Shown: positions 55,823 to 64,000 of the stretch, in pieces
Numbering within the stretch: position 1 is the stretch's first letter
Layout: each line of letters opens with the position of its first letter
DNA from: Curvibacter cyanobacteriorum
Lineage (GTDB): Bacteria; Pseudomonadota; Gammaproteobacteria; Burkholderiales; Burkholderiaceae_C
Length of the DNA: 64,000 bases
Reading direction: 5' to 3'
Assembly: GCF_028649475.1 (NCBI RefSeq)
Contig: NZ_JAQSIP010000011.1
Coordinates: forward strand, 62,001-126,000
Notes under the pieces: model-generated
Seen by the model: the letters and a program-made list of their open reading frames with translations, nothing else
Database searches by the model: none
Told to the model about the DNA's origin: nothing
Program-made: the position numbers and the translations under genes

Positions 55823-58800
55823 ATGTCCAATTTTTTCATCAGCCGACCGATCTTCGCCTGGGTGATCGCCCTGTTCGTGATCGTGCTCGGCTGCGTCTCC
55901 ATCACCCAGCTGCCCATCGCGCAGTACCCGCCCGTGGCGCCGCCCAGCGTGGTGCTCAGCATCACCTACCCCGGCGCCTCCGCCGAGACGCTGAAGAACA
56001 GCGTCATCACGGTGATCGAGCAACAAATGAACGGCGCCACCGGCATGCTCTACATGGAGTCCGTGGCGCAGGCTGACGGCACGGGCACCATCACCCTGAA
56101 CTTTGATCCGAGCATCGACCCGGACATGGCCCAGGTGGACGTGCAGAACCGGCTCAGCGCAGCCACCCCCCGGCTGCCCGCCGCGGTCAACCAGCAGGGG
56201 GTGCTGGTGACCAAGGCGTCGAACAACTTCCTGTTGTTCCTGATGCTGTCCTCCGACGACCCCAACACCAACCCGATCGACATTGGCGACTACGTGGCAC
56301 GCAATGTGATGCCCGAGATCCAGCGCATCGACGGCGTCGGTCAGGTCCAGCAGTTCGGCACCGAGCACGCGATGCGCATCTGGCTCAACCCCGGCAAGCT
56401 GGTGTCCTATGGGCTGTCGCCGGCCGATGTGAACTCGGCGATTTCGGCGCAGAACGCCCAGGTCGCGTCGGGTGTGATCGGCGACCTGCCCCAGGTGAGC
56501 ACGCAGGAGATCTCCGCCACCGTGCTGGTGGACGGCCAACTGGCCTCCATCGAGGCCTTTGGCGACATCGTGCTGCGCGCCAACCCGGATGGCTCCAGCG
56601 TGCGCGTCAAAGACGTGGCGCGGCTGGAGATCGGTGGCGCCAGCTACGCCACGTCGGCCCGACTCAATGGCAAACCGGCCTCGGGCCTCGGCGTGCAACC
56701 CGCGAACAAGGGCAATGCCCTGGCCACGGCCACCGCCGTGCGCAAGAAGATGCACGAGCTGGAGCGCTACTTCCCCAAGGGGATGAAGTGGGCCATGCCT
56801 TACGACACGTCGGCCTTCGTCAAGATCTCCATCGGTGAAGTGACCGAGACCCTGTTCGAGTCGCTGCTGCTGGTGTTCGTGGTGATGTTCCTGTTCCTGC
56901 AGAACTGGCGCTACACCCTGATCCCGGCCATCGTGGTGCCCGTGGCCTTGCTCGGCGGCTTCATTGCGATGCTGCTGATGGGGCTGTCGATCAATGTGCT
57001 GTCGATGTTTGCGATGGTGCTGGTGATCGGCATCGTGGTGGACGATGCCATCGTGGTGGTGGAGGCCGTGGAGCGCCTCATGAGCGACGAGGGCTTGGCC
57101 CCCATCGATGCGGCGCGCAAGGCCATGGGCCAGATCTCCGGCGCCATCATCGGCATCACGGTGGTGCTGATCTCGGTGTTCGTGCCGCTGGCCTTTTTCA
57201 GTGGCTCGGTGGGCAACATCTACCGTCAGTTCTCGGTGGTGATGGTGTCGTCGATTGCCTGCTCGGCCTTCCTGGCGCTGACCCTGACCCCGGCGCTGTG
57301 CGGCTCGATGCTGAAGGCCATCCCGCCCGGCAGCGAACAGAAAAAGAAAGGCTTCTTTGGCTGGTTCAACCGCGGCTTTGACCGCACCGCGAGCGGCTAT
57401 GAAAGCTGGGTTGCGCGCCTGCTCAAACGCGCGTTGCGCTACCTGGTGATCTACGCGGCCATCATCGCCGCGGCGCTGCTGATCTTCGAGCGCCTGCCCA
57501 CCTCCTTCCTGCCCGACGAGGACCAGGGCAACATCATGGTCAACGTGCAACTGCCCCCCGGCGCCACCTCCAAACGCACGCTCGAGGTGGTGCAGGAGAT
57601 GGAAACCTACCTGCTGCAGCAACCCGAGGTGGAGAGCATGGTCAGCGTGCTGGGTTACAGCTTCTCAGGCAACGGGCAGAACGCGGGTCTGGCGTTTGTG
57701 ACGCTCAAGGACTGGACCCAGCGCGTGGGCCCCGAGCACTCGGCCCAGGCCCTGGTGGGGCGCGCCTACATGGCGCTGCTGAAGGTGCGTGACGCCTTCA
57801 TCCTGCCGCTGAACCCGGCCCCGATTCCCGAGTTGGGCAACTCGTCAGGCTTCACCTTCCGACTGCAGGACCGTGGCGGCAAAGGCCACGCGGCCCTGAA
57901 CGCGGCCCGCGACCAGTTGCTGGGGGCGGCGCTCAAGAGCCCGCTGCTGGCCCAGGTGCGGATGGACGGCCTCGACGACGCGCCCCAGTTGCAACTGGTG
58001 ATCGACCGGCAGAAGGCCCAGGCCCAGGGGGTCGACTTCTCGGCCATCAACACCGCCTTGTCGACGCTGATGGGGTCGGACTACGTGAACGACTTCCCGA
58101 GCAACGCCCGCATGCAGCGCGTGCTGGTGCAAGCCGACGCGGCTTACCGCATGCAAGGCGAAGACCTGCTCACGTTCCAGGTGCAAAGCGCCAGCGGCAA
58201 GCTGGTGCCGCTGTCGACCTTTGCCACCACGCACTGGACCACCGGACCGATGCAGTCGGTGCGCTACAACGGCTACGACGCCGTGCGCATCAGCGGCAAC
58301 TCCTCGCCGGGCCACAGCACCGGGGAGGCGATGGCCGAAATGGAGCGCCTGGCGGCCGAGCTGCCCAGTGGTTTTGGCTACGAATGGACGGGCCAATCGC
58401 TGCAAGAGAACTCGGCAGGTTCGCAGTCGATGGTGCTGTACGGCTTCGCGCTGCTGGCGGTGTTCCTGTGCCTGGCGGCGCTGTACGAAAGCTGGAGCAT
58501 CCCGATCTCGGTGCTGATGGTGGTGCCGCTGGGCCTGCTGGGCACCGTGGTGGCCACCTTGCTGCGCGCCTACTCGAACGACGTGTACTTCCAGGTCGGC
58601 CTGATCACCATCATCGGCCTGTCGGCCAAGAACGCGATCATGATCGTGGAGTACGCCAAGGACACCCAGGACAGCGGCAAAGGCATCGTGGAGTCCGCGC
58701 TCGAGGCGGTGCGCCTGCGCTTCCGGCCCATCATCATGACCTCGCTGGCGTTCGCGCTGGGCGTGCTGCCGCTGGCCATCGCCAGCGGTGCCGGCTCGGC

Positions 58801-58966
58801 CAGCCAACGTGCCATCGGGACCGGCGTGCTCGGCGGCATCCTGATCGGCACCACGCTGGCGGTGTTCCTGGTGCCCGTCTTCTTTGTGGTGATCCGCACC
58901 CTGTTCAAGAACCGGTCGCCCCAGCCACCGGCCCTGCCCACCCCCACGGGAGCTACCCATGACTGA
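55823..58966 (+). CDS. RND multidrug efflux pump 2 (AcrB/MexB family, HAE1)
   Basis: A 1047-aa paralogue of pump 1, nearly the same length and collinear. The start MSNFFISRPIFAWVIAL is canonical, Asp407-Asp408 (VVDDAIVV) and the TM10 Lys (SAKNAIMIVEYAKD) are present, and the periplasmic loops are complete. By eye the first 180 residues share about two thirds of positions with pump 1. Differences concentrate in the porter domain loops, as expected if substrate range diverged. It ends with an eight-base overlap (ATGACTGA) into the channel gene. Confidence 0.95.
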   Translation: MSNFFISRPIFAWVIALFVIVLGCVSITQLPIAQYPPVAPPSVVLSITYPGASAETLKNSVITVIEQQMNGATGMLYMESVAQADGTGTITLNFDPSIDPDMAQVDVQNRLSAATPRLPAAVNQQGVLVTKASNNFLLFLMLSSDDPNTNPIDIGDYVARNVMPEIQRIDGVGQVQQFGTEHAMRIWLNPGKLVSYGLSPADVNSAISAQNAQVASGVIGDLPQVSTQEISATVLVDGQLASIEAFGDIVLRANPDGSSVRVKDVARLEIGGASYATSARLNGKPASGLGVQPANKGNALATATAVRKKMHELERYFPKGMKWAMPYDTSAFVKISIGEVTETLFESLLLVFVVMFLFLQNWRYTLIPAIVVPVALLGGFIAMLLMGLSINVLSMFAMVLVIGIVVDDAIVVVEAVERLMSDEGLAPIDAARKAMGQISGAIIGITVVLISVFVPLAFFSGSVGNIYRQFSVVMVSSIACSAFLALTLTPALCGSMLKAIPPGSEQKKKGFFGWFNRGFDRTASGYESWVARLLKRALRYLVIYAAIIAAALLIFERLPTSFLPDEDQGNIMVNVQLPPGATSKRTLEVVQEMETYLLQQPEVESMVSVLGYSFSGNGQNAGLAFVTLKDWTQRVGPEHSAQALVGRAYMALLKVRDAFILPLNPAPIPELGNSSGFTFRLQDRGGKGHAALNAARDQLLGAALKSPLLAQVRMDGLDDAPQLQLVIDRQKAQAQGVDFSAINTALSTLMGSDYVNDFPSNARMQRVLVQADAAYRMQGEDLLTFQVQSASGKLVPLSTFATTHWTTGPMQSVRYNGYDAVRISGNSSPGHSTGEAMAEMERLAAELPSGFGYEWTGQSLQENSAGSQSMVLYGFALLAVFLCLAALYESWSIPISVLMVVPLGLLGTVVATLLRAYSNDVYFQVGLITIIGLSAKNAIMIVEYAKDTQDSGKGIVESALEAVRLRFRPIIMTSLAFALGVLPLAIASGAGSASQRAIGTGVLGGILIGTTLAVFLVPVFFVVIRTLFKNRSPQPPALPTPTGATHD

Positions 58967-60461
58967 GCCCACCCTCCGTCGGCCCGCCAACCGACCGGCC
59001 AGGCCGGCCCTGCTGACCGCGCTGGCCCTGCCCGTCCTGCTGGCCGCGTGCAGCCTGATCCCCACCTACCACCGCCCCGCCGCGCCGCTGCCTGAGCAAT
59101 GGCCAGGCCAGAGCAGCGCCACGCCGGGCGAGCGCAGCGCGGCCGAGGCTGCCCAACTGGCGCAGTGGACGGACTACTTCAGCGACCCCAGCCTGCAACA
59201 CCTGATCCGCACGGCGCTGCAGAACAACCGCGATCTGCGGGTCACCGCGCTGAACATCGAACAGGCCCGGGCCCAGTTCCAGATCAGCCGGTCCAAGCAA
59301 TGGCCTGCGCTGAACGCGGTGGGCGGCGGCTCGCATGTGCCCATGTCCTTCGGTGACGGCCGGGTGCTGCAGGTGTCGTCGTACACCGCCGGGCTGGCAG
59401 TGACCTCGTTCGAACTCGACTTCTTTGGCCGGGTGGCCAGCCTCAAGGAACAGGCCCTGGCCCAGTACCTGGGCACCGAGCAGGCGCACGAAAGTGCGCG
59501 GCTCAGCCTGATCGCCAACGTGGCCACCGGGTGGCTGACGGTGCTGATGGACGAAGCCCAGCTGCGCCTGAGCCGCGAAGGCCTGCGCAACCTGGAGGCC
59601 ACGCAGCAGCTGATCCAACGCAGCGTCGAGCACGGCATCCAGACCCAGCAGGCCTTGCAGCAGGCGGTGGCCCAGACGCAGGCGGCTCGGGCCACCTTGG
59701 CCCAGAGCGAGCAACAGCGCCAGACCGACGAAAACGCCCTGCAGCTGCTGCTGGGGGGCTTCCAACCGGTTCCGCTTCAGCCCTGGCTGGAGGCCACGGC
59801 GCTGGGCACGCTGCAGTTCGCCGACCTGGCGCCCGGCTTGCCGTCGACCCTGTTGCAACGCCGCCCGGACATTGCCCAGGCCGAGCAATCGCTGATCGCG
59901 GCCAACGCCAACATCGGTGCTGCGCGGGCGGCGTTCTTCCCCACCATCAGCCTGACGGCGGGCGTGGGCAGCATGAGTTCTCAGCTGTCCGGGCTGCTGA
60001 AAACAGGCTCGCAGACCTACACCCTGTCGCCACAGCTGAACCTGCCCTTGTTCAACGCCGGGCAAACCCAGGCCAACCTGGACGCCGCCAAGGTGAGCCG
60101 CGAGATCGCCGTGGCGCAGTACGAGAAGGCCATCCAGACCGCGTTCCGCGAAGTGGCCGATGCGCTGGCCGGACGCAGCTCGGCGCTGGCGCAACTGGCC
60201 GCCTACCAGGCCCAGAGCCAGGCCACCCAGACCCAGCTGACACTGAGTACACAGGGCCTGGCCGCGGGGGTGAACAGCCGGCTGGACTGGCTCAGCGCCG
60301 AGCGCACCTGGCTGGACAGCCGTCAGCGCCTGTTGCAGGCGCGGCTCGGCCGGCTGCAAAATCAGGTCGCGCTGTACCAGGCCCTGGGCGGCAGTTGGCA
60401 GGCCAGCGGCGCGGCCGCCACGGCGGCAGCAAGCCCGGCCGAGCCCAGCGCGGGGCTCTGA
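58959..60461 (+). CDS. RND efflux outer-membrane channel 2 (OprM/TolC-like lipoprotein)
   Basis: A 500-aa OprM-family channel with a lipobox LLAACSLIPTYHRP and the family hallmarks NNRDLRVTALNIEQARAQFQI, SFELDFFGRVASLKEQALAQYLG and IAQAEQSLIAANANIGAARAAFFP. It is clearly paralogous to channel 1 but more divergent in its first and last 60 residues. The start at 58959 overlaps the pump stop by eight bases, the same junction as in operon 1. Confidence 0.93.
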   Translation: MTEPTLRRPANRPARPALLTALALPVLLAACSLIPTYHRPAAPLPEQWPGQSSATPGERSAAEAAQLAQWTDYFSDPSLQHLIRTALQNNRDLRVTALNIEQARAQFQISRSKQWPALNAVGGGSHVPMSFGDGRVLQVSSYTAGLAVTSFELDFFGRVASLKEQALAQYLGTEQAHESARLSLIANVATGWLTVLMDEAQLRLSREGLRNLEATQQLIQRSVEHGIQTQQALQQAVAQTQAARATLAQSEQQRQTDENALQLLLGGFQPVPLQPWLEATALGTLQFADLAPGLPSTLLQRRPDIAQAEQSLIAANANIGAARAAFFPTISLTAGVGSMSSQLSGLLKTGSQTYTLSPQLNLPLFNAGQTQANLDAAKVSREIAVAQYEKAIQTAFREVADALAGRSSALAQLAAYQAQSQATQTQLTLSTQGLAAGVNSRLDWLSAERTWLDSRQRLLQARLGRLQNQVALYQALGGSWQASGAAATAAASPAEPSAGL

Positions 60462-60491
60462 TCGCCCAGCCGAAGCAGCAACGCGCGGACG

Positions 60492-60538
60492 CCTGCCGCG
60501 GCAGGGGGGCCCCAGGCCGGCCCCTGCCGCGGGGCAGG
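60492..60538 (+). terminator. Tandem GC-rich hairpins after efflux operon 2
   Basis: CCTGCCGCGGCAGG (60492-60505) is a perfect palindrome, and CCTGCC (60523-60528) pairs with GGCAGG (60533-60538); a GGGGCC/GGCCCC pair lies between them. Without a T tract this is only a possible terminator, but its place 30 bases after the stop codon fits. Confidence 0.35.
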
Positions 60539-60614
60539 ATCGCACCGACGGCGGATTGACGCGCACGCAACACCTCTCGGGCAAGACCCTGACCGGGAAT
60601 GGATTGCGCCTCGC

Positions 60615-60620
60615 TATAAT
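60615..60620 (+). promoter_or_regulatory. Promoter -10 element of the cytochrome gene
   Basis: A perfect TATAAT 44 bases before the cytochrome start. The best -35-like hexamer (CTGACC, 60589-60594) is weak and has a 20-base spacer. Confidence 0.45.
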
Positions 60621-60663
60621 CAAAAGTTGAGTTGGAAGCCCCTACCACAACATTGAGGACGCC

Positions 60664-61179
60664 ATGAGCGACATCCACGAAGAAGCCCACACCGGCCCGA
60701 TCAAGAACCCCAAGCAACTGCTGGTTGCGGTCTTTTTCTCGTTTGTGATCCCCGTGTTTGTCATCATCGGCCTGGTGGCCTATGTGACGTCGAGCAACAA
60801 GCCAGCGGCGGGAGCCGTGAACGTCGAAAAGGCCACGGCAGAACGCCTGCAAAAGGTCGGCTCGGTCGAGATTCGTGATGCCAACCGCCCGCTGAAGGCC
60901 GGTGAAGAAGTCTTCAAGGCCCAATGCGCAGCCTGCCACGCCACCGGCGCTGCCGGGGCACCGAAGGTGGGTGACGCAGGTGCCTGGGGCCCCCGCATCA
61001 AGACCGGCCTCGACGCCCTGCTGAACTCCGCCCTGAAGGGCAAGGGGGCCATGGGCGCCCAAGGCGGCGGCGACTTCTCCGACCTCGAAATCGCCCGTGC
61101 CGTGGTCTACATGGCCAACGGCAGCGGCGGCAGCCTGGTGGAACCCAAGGCCCCGGCCGCAGCGCCTGAAGCCAAGTAA
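60664..61179 (+). CDS. Membrane-anchored c-type cytochrome (cytochrome c5-like)
   Basis: A 171-aa monoheme cytochrome with one N-terminal membrane anchor (LLVAVFFSFVIPVFVIIGLVAYV, about residues 20-42), heme-binding CAACH near residue 97 and axial Met in GAMGAQGGGDFSD near 135. It would be a small periplasmic electron carrier in respiration. The ATG at 60664 has TTGAGGACGCC upstream, giving GAGGA as ribosome-binding site. The C-terminus is Pro/Ala-rich. Monocistronic, with a terminator downstream. Confidence 0.88.
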   Translation: MSDIHEEAHTGPIKNPKQLLVAVFFSFVIPVFVIIGLVAYVTSSNKPAAGAVNVEKATAERLQKVGSVEIRDANRPLKAGEEVFKAQCAACHATGAAGAPKVGDAGAWGPRIKTGLDALLNSALKGKGAMGAQGGGDFSDLEIARAVVYMANGSGGSLVEPKAPAAAPEAK

Positions 61180-61265
61180 GGCGGCGCCACCGGGCTGAGG
61201 CCCGTGGGCTGCGCTGCACGCCAGTGGGCACAGCGCCCCGCCCTCCCCGCTGCACCTTTAGCCAT

Positions 61266-61295
61266 CATGCCGGTCCCTGACCGGCATGTTCGTTT
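61266..61295 (+). terminator. Rho-independent terminator after the cytochrome gene
   Basis: CATGCCGGTC (61266-61275) pairs perfectly with GACCGGCATG (61279-61288) around CCT, followed by TTCGTTT. Confidence 0.8.
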
Positions 61296-61334
61296 GCGGC
61301 GCTTGCTCAGTGCATGCGGCGCGGTGGAACCGCG

Positions 61335-61886
61335 TCAGGGGGCGCTTGTGTTGCGCTGCTCGGCCGCCGGGCTCAGCACATAGCCAAAGCGCGCTGGCAG
61401 GTCGGCAAACACCACCTCCTGCGGCTGCCACAGGCCCTGCTCCACCGCTTGCGCCACCGTGTCCACGTCGAGGGTGTGCACCAGGCCCAGGCCCAGGTCG
61501 GTGGACAGAAAAACCCGCCCCAACTCGTCGAGCCAGCAGGCCTGCACTTGTGCGGGCCGGTCGCTGTGGCTGCGCACACTGAAATCAGCCGCCACGCGCC
61601 AGACCCAGGGCGCCACCTCCAACTCCACATAGACGCGCTGCGGGCCGTTCTGAAAGTACCAGCGGCCCTGTGCGTCGGACTCGTAGTTGCGCTGGATGAA
61701 CTCGATCAACTTGTCGTGCCGCAGCACCGAACCCCGCGCCCCGGCCACGCCACTGGCAAAAGCGCCAAGGGCCTGGGCGCGGTCGTCGCGCATGTACCAC
61801 TGGCCGCGCGCGTCCAAGCCCAACCAGCCATAGCAGTCGGGCACATGGGGCCACTTGGCCATGGCTTGTCGAACGATGTCATCCAT
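61335..61886 (-). CDS. Conserved hypothetical protein (DUF2946-like, tentative)
   Basis: A 183-aa soluble-looking protein with conserved-looking ends: MDDIVRQAMAKWPHVPDCYGWLGLDARGQWYMRDDRAQ near the N-terminus and GRVFLSTDLGLGLVHTLDVDTV near the C-terminus. The middle HDKLIEFIQRNYESDAQGRWYFQNGPQRVYVELEVAPWVWRV is aromatic-rich. I recall similar proteins next to cytochrome c and YheT hydrolase genes in Comamonadaceae, annotated as DUF2946, but I cannot check it. AGGAA precedes the ATG at 61886. Function unknown. Confidence 0.7.
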   Translation of the reverse strand: MDDIVRQAMAKWPHVPDCYGWLGLDARGQWYMRDDRAQALGAFASGVAGARGSVLRHDKLIEFIQRNYESDAQGRWYFQNGPQRVYVELEVAPWVWRVAADFSVRSHSDRPAQVQACWLDELGRVFLSTDLGLGLVHTLDVDTVAQAVEQGLWQPQEVVFADLPARFGYVLSPAAEQRNTSAP

Positions 61887-61943
61887 GGGATTTCCTGTTG
61901 CAAAGAGGTGAGTCGGCCGGGGGATGGGGGCGCCGCCGCGCCC

Positions 61944-62936
61944 TCAAAGCGAGAGGCCGGGCTGGGCCAGCCAGCCCCCCACGGCGTCGGGCATGCGGCG
62001 CACATGGCCCGGCACCCGCCCGTGCGGGAAGCCCACATGGCCGCCATGGGCGGGCTGCCAGAGCGTGACACACGGACCCACTTCGTTCTGGTGCGGCAGG
62101 CACCAGGCGGGCACGAAGGGGTCGTTGCGCGCATTGACAACCAGGGCCGGGATGCGGATGCGGTGCAGGTGCGGTTTGGCCGAGCCCCGCGCCCAGTAGT
62201 CCTCGGTGCTCTTGTAGCCGTGCAAGGGCGCTGTGAACACGTTGTCGAACTCATACAGGTCGCGCGCCTGGGTCAGCGCCTGGGCGTCAAACAGGCCTGG
62301 GAACTGGGCCAGTTTCTGCATCGCCTTGGGCTTCATGGTCTGCAGGAACATGCGCGTGTAGACCAGCCGGTTGAAGCCACGGCCAATGGCCCAGCCCCCG
62401 GCGGCCAGATCGATCGGCGAGCACACCGCGGCCACGCTGCTGGCCGTGTGGGCCGCTGTATCACCGGCCTCCTCAGCCCAGCGCAGCAGGGCATTGCCAC
62501 CGAGCGAGATGCCCACCGCCATGACGGGCGCGCGGCGGCCGGCGCGCAGGCGCTGCAGCATCCAGCCGATTTCCTCGAAGTCCCCCGAGTGGTAGGCGCG
62601 CGGCGCGCGGTTGAGCTCGCCGCTGCAGCCACGGAAATGCGGCACGGCATAGGCCCAGCCGCGCTCACGCGCGTGGTCGGCAAAGGCCTCGGCGTAGTGG
62701 CTGCGCGAGCTGCCCTCGAGGCCGTGGAACAGCACCAGCATCGGGGCCTCGGGGCCGGGCTCGGTCTGGCCTGGCAGCTGCTGCAAGAAGTCGACATCGA
62801 CAAAGTCGCCGTCGGGGGTGTCCCAGCGCTCGCGGCGGTACCGGGGCTCGGGCCCCAGCACCCGGCGCGAGAACAAAGCGGGCCAAATGGTTTGCAGGTT
62901 GCCCCCAGGCAGCCAGGCAGGTGCAACGTAGTTCAT
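61944..62936 (-). CDS. Alpha/beta hydrolase, YheT family
   Basis: A 330-aa hydrolase. Oxyanion motif LFHGLEGSS, nucleophile Ser in GISLGGNAL near residue 150, Asp in VNARNDPFVP near 262 and His in HGGHVGF complete the triad. The N-terminal PAWLPGGNLQTIWPAL is the YheT/EMB8 hallmark. Substrate unknown; relatives are esterases. Start MNYVAPAWLP at 62936; the frame stays open to 63041, but that leader overlaps the next gene and is not conserved. Confidence 0.87.
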   Translation of the reverse strand: MNYVAPAWLPGGNLQTIWPALFSRRVLGPEPRYRRERWDTPDGDFVDVDFLQQLPGQTEPGPEAPMLVLFHGLEGSSRSHYAEAFADHARERGWAYAVPHFRGCSGELNRAPRAYHSGDFEEIGWMLQRLRAGRRAPVMAVGISLGGNALLRWAEEAGDTAAHTASSVAAVCSPIDLAAGGWAIGRGFNRLVYTRMFLQTMKPKAMQKLAQFPGLFDAQALTQARDLYEFDNVFTAPLHGYKSTEDYWARGSAKPHLHRIRIPALVVNARNDPFVPAWCLPHQNEVGPCVTLWQPAHGGHVGFPHGRVPGHVRRMPDAVGGWLAQPGLSL

Positions 62937-62976
62937 GGGGCGGTCGCTCCGAACCGAGGCCAAGGCAGCCGCGGGC

Positions 62977-63426
62977 TCAATGCAACACCGCCGGCATCTC
63001 GCCACCCGCCAGCGCCTCGTGGGGTGAACCTGGGCTGGCATGGTGCGCCACCATGCGCCAGCCTTGCGCGGTCTTGTGGTAGACGTTGGTGGCCACCACC
63101 CAGGCCTCGCGCGGCCCGGCAGCGGTCATGACCTCGATGCGCTCGACCACGCTGTGCACGGCGCTGGCCAGGGCGTCCACGCGGTGCACACGCTCGATGC
63201 GCACCGCCAGCGGACCTTGCGCAAACAAGGCCTCAAACGCAGCCCGGATGGCGCCCATGCCGACCAGGCGCGGCCCGCCCGGGTGCACGCACACGATGTC
63301 GTCCTCATCGGCCCAGCAGGACATCAGCAAGGCGATGTCCCCTTTTTGCAGGGCTTCGTAGAAGGCGGCTTCGGTCTCGTCTGCGGACCCACCCACGGTG
63401 GCGGCCTGAAATTTGGCTTGGGGCAT
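62977..63426 (-). CDS. SnoaL/NTF2-like domain protein
   Basis: A 149-aa NTF2-like protein: ETEAAFYEALQKGDIALLMSCWADEDDIVCVHPGGPRLVGMGAIRAAFEAL is the SnoaL_3 signature, and the C-terminal half repeats strands with NVYHKTAQGWRMVAHHASPG. Such proteins are ketosteroid-isomerase-like or polyketide-cyclase-like; here the role is unknown. ATG at 63426 lacks a strong ribosome-binding site; a TTG at 63477 is an upstream alternative. The gene is 40 bases ahead of the YheT gene and probably cotranscribed with it. Confidence 0.8.
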   Translation of the reverse strand: MPQAKFQAATVGGSADETEAAFYEALQKGDIALLMSCWADEDDIVCVHPGGPRLVGMGAIRAAFEALFAQGPLAVRIERVHRVDALASAVHSVVERIEVMTAAGPREAWVVATNVYHKTAQGWRMVAHHASPGSPHEALAGGEMPAVLH

Positions 63427-63621
63427 GGCGAGCTGGTGATGGATAGCGAACAGCCCTCGATTTTGCCGCGCTTTCAATGACCGTGGCGTGTGCGTTGGCC
63501 ATGACCCGTTCCGGCTCTGCCGCAGCGGCCCTCACCGGCCGACTGTCTGGTCGACCCCATCGGCGTGGACGGCCAAGGCGGGCGCTCAGCGGCCTCTTGG
63601 GGCTTTCGGCAAGGCCCCATG

Positions 63622-63650
63622 AAAAAAGCCCCGGCCGGTGGCACGGGGCT
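63622..63650 (-). terminator. Rho-independent terminator of the atp operon
   Basis: On the minus strand AGCCCCG pairs with CGGGGCT around a 10-base loop and runs into TTTTTT. It follows the atpC stop by about 40 bases and would end the ATP synthase operon. Confidence 0.85.
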
Positions 63651-63691
63651 GTTCGGGGAGGCGCCACCGCAGTGGCGCGTCCGTTGCGCGT

Positions 63692-64000
63692 TCAGCGCTT
63701 TTGGCGGAACTTGCGCAGGGCGGCAATCTGGGCGGCCATGACGGCCAGCTCGGATTGGGCCTTGGCGAGGTCCAGATCGCTCTTCGCGTTCTTGATCGCC
63801 TCTTCGGCCGCAGCGCGGGCCTTGTTGGCTTTCTCTTCGTCCAGGTCCTTGCCGCGGATCGCGGTGTCAGACAGCACGGTCACGCAGTTCGGTTGCACTT
63901 CCAGAATGCCACCGGCCACGAACACGAACTCTTCGCCGCCATTGGCCGTCTCAATGCGCACCGAGCCAGGCTTGATGCGGGTGATGAGGGGCGTGTGGCC
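63692..64000 (-). CDS. atpC: ATP synthase epsilon subunit (partial, 5' end off the right edge)
   Basis: The C-terminal 102 residues of the F1 epsilon subunit, the rotor-stalk regulator. Reading leftward from the edge gives [16 protein letters not shown], then [28 protein letters not shown] and a C-terminal helical part [37 protein letters not shown]. The missing roughly 35 N-terminal residues and the rest of the atp operon should lie beyond the window. Confidence 0.95.
   Translation of the reverse strand, partial: GHTPLITRIKPGSVRIETANGGEEFVFVAGGILEVQPNCVTVLSDTAIRGKDLDEEKANKARAAAEEAIKNAKSDLDLAKAQSELAVMAAQIAALRKFRQKR

Overview
The window is GC-rich, densely coded chromosomal DNA from a beta-proteobacterium. 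Gene content points to Burkholderiales, most likely Comamonadaceae: the 3' end of an atp operon (atpC), a YheT hydrolase next to a cytochrome c5-like protein, an AcrAB/OprM-type RND locus with a TtgR/AcrR-like regulator, and an ureABCEFGD urease operon. The genus cannot be fixed from the sequence. One AT-richer stretch (about 41.7-47.3 kb) is clearly foreign.

Layout. 1-5.6 kb: rpiR-iaaA-gsiA-gsiB on the minus strand, a glutathione/peptide import operon whose permease genes lie beyond the left edge, with two phased palindromes just upstream of rpiR. 5.9-9.6 kb: putA (proline catabolism), then a divergent luciferase-like oxidoreductase. 10.9-26.1 kb: an indole-3-acetic acid (auxin) catabolic locus. 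A minus-strand operon iacHABICDEFG is followed by a ketopantoate-reductase-like gene and a class II aldolase. A divergent plus-strand operon carries a branched-chain-amino-acid-type ABC importer (with a fused permease-ATPase) and a MarR regulator (iacR). The 0.5 kb between them holds candidate operators. 26.4-28.9 kb: small genes (VOC protein, CYTH protein, an unknown, a two-TM ion-channel-like protein). 28.9-41.3 kb: a TonB-dependent receptor with a NikR-like palindrome upstream, then ureABCEFGD, a urea transporter, a NiCoT-like nickel permease and an MscS-family channel, reading as one urea/nickel unit.

41.7-47.3 kb: a 5.6 kb genomic island inserted in the 3' end of tRNA-Arg(CCG), bounded by a 31-bp direct repeat. 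It carries a decayed tyrosine integrase (two nonsense codons and one frameshift), an apparently intact serine recombinase with repeated TGTCAG motifs upstream, a GIY-YIG nuclease fused to Sel1-like repeats, a small double-CxxC protein and a lipoprotein. This is the least explained part of the window. 47.5-60.5 kb: a TetR regulator divergent from two tandem, clearly duplicated RND efflux operons (adaptor, pump, outer-membrane channel, twice), with an AcrR-type operator in front of the first. 60.6-64 kb: a membrane-anchored cytochrome c, a conserved hypothetical, a YheT-family hydrolase, a SnoaL-like protein and the C-terminal part of ATP synthase epsilon, which enters from the right edge.

Start codons were chosen from ribosome-binding sites, overlaps and family N-termini; family assignments come from reading motifs and gene order, not from database searches.
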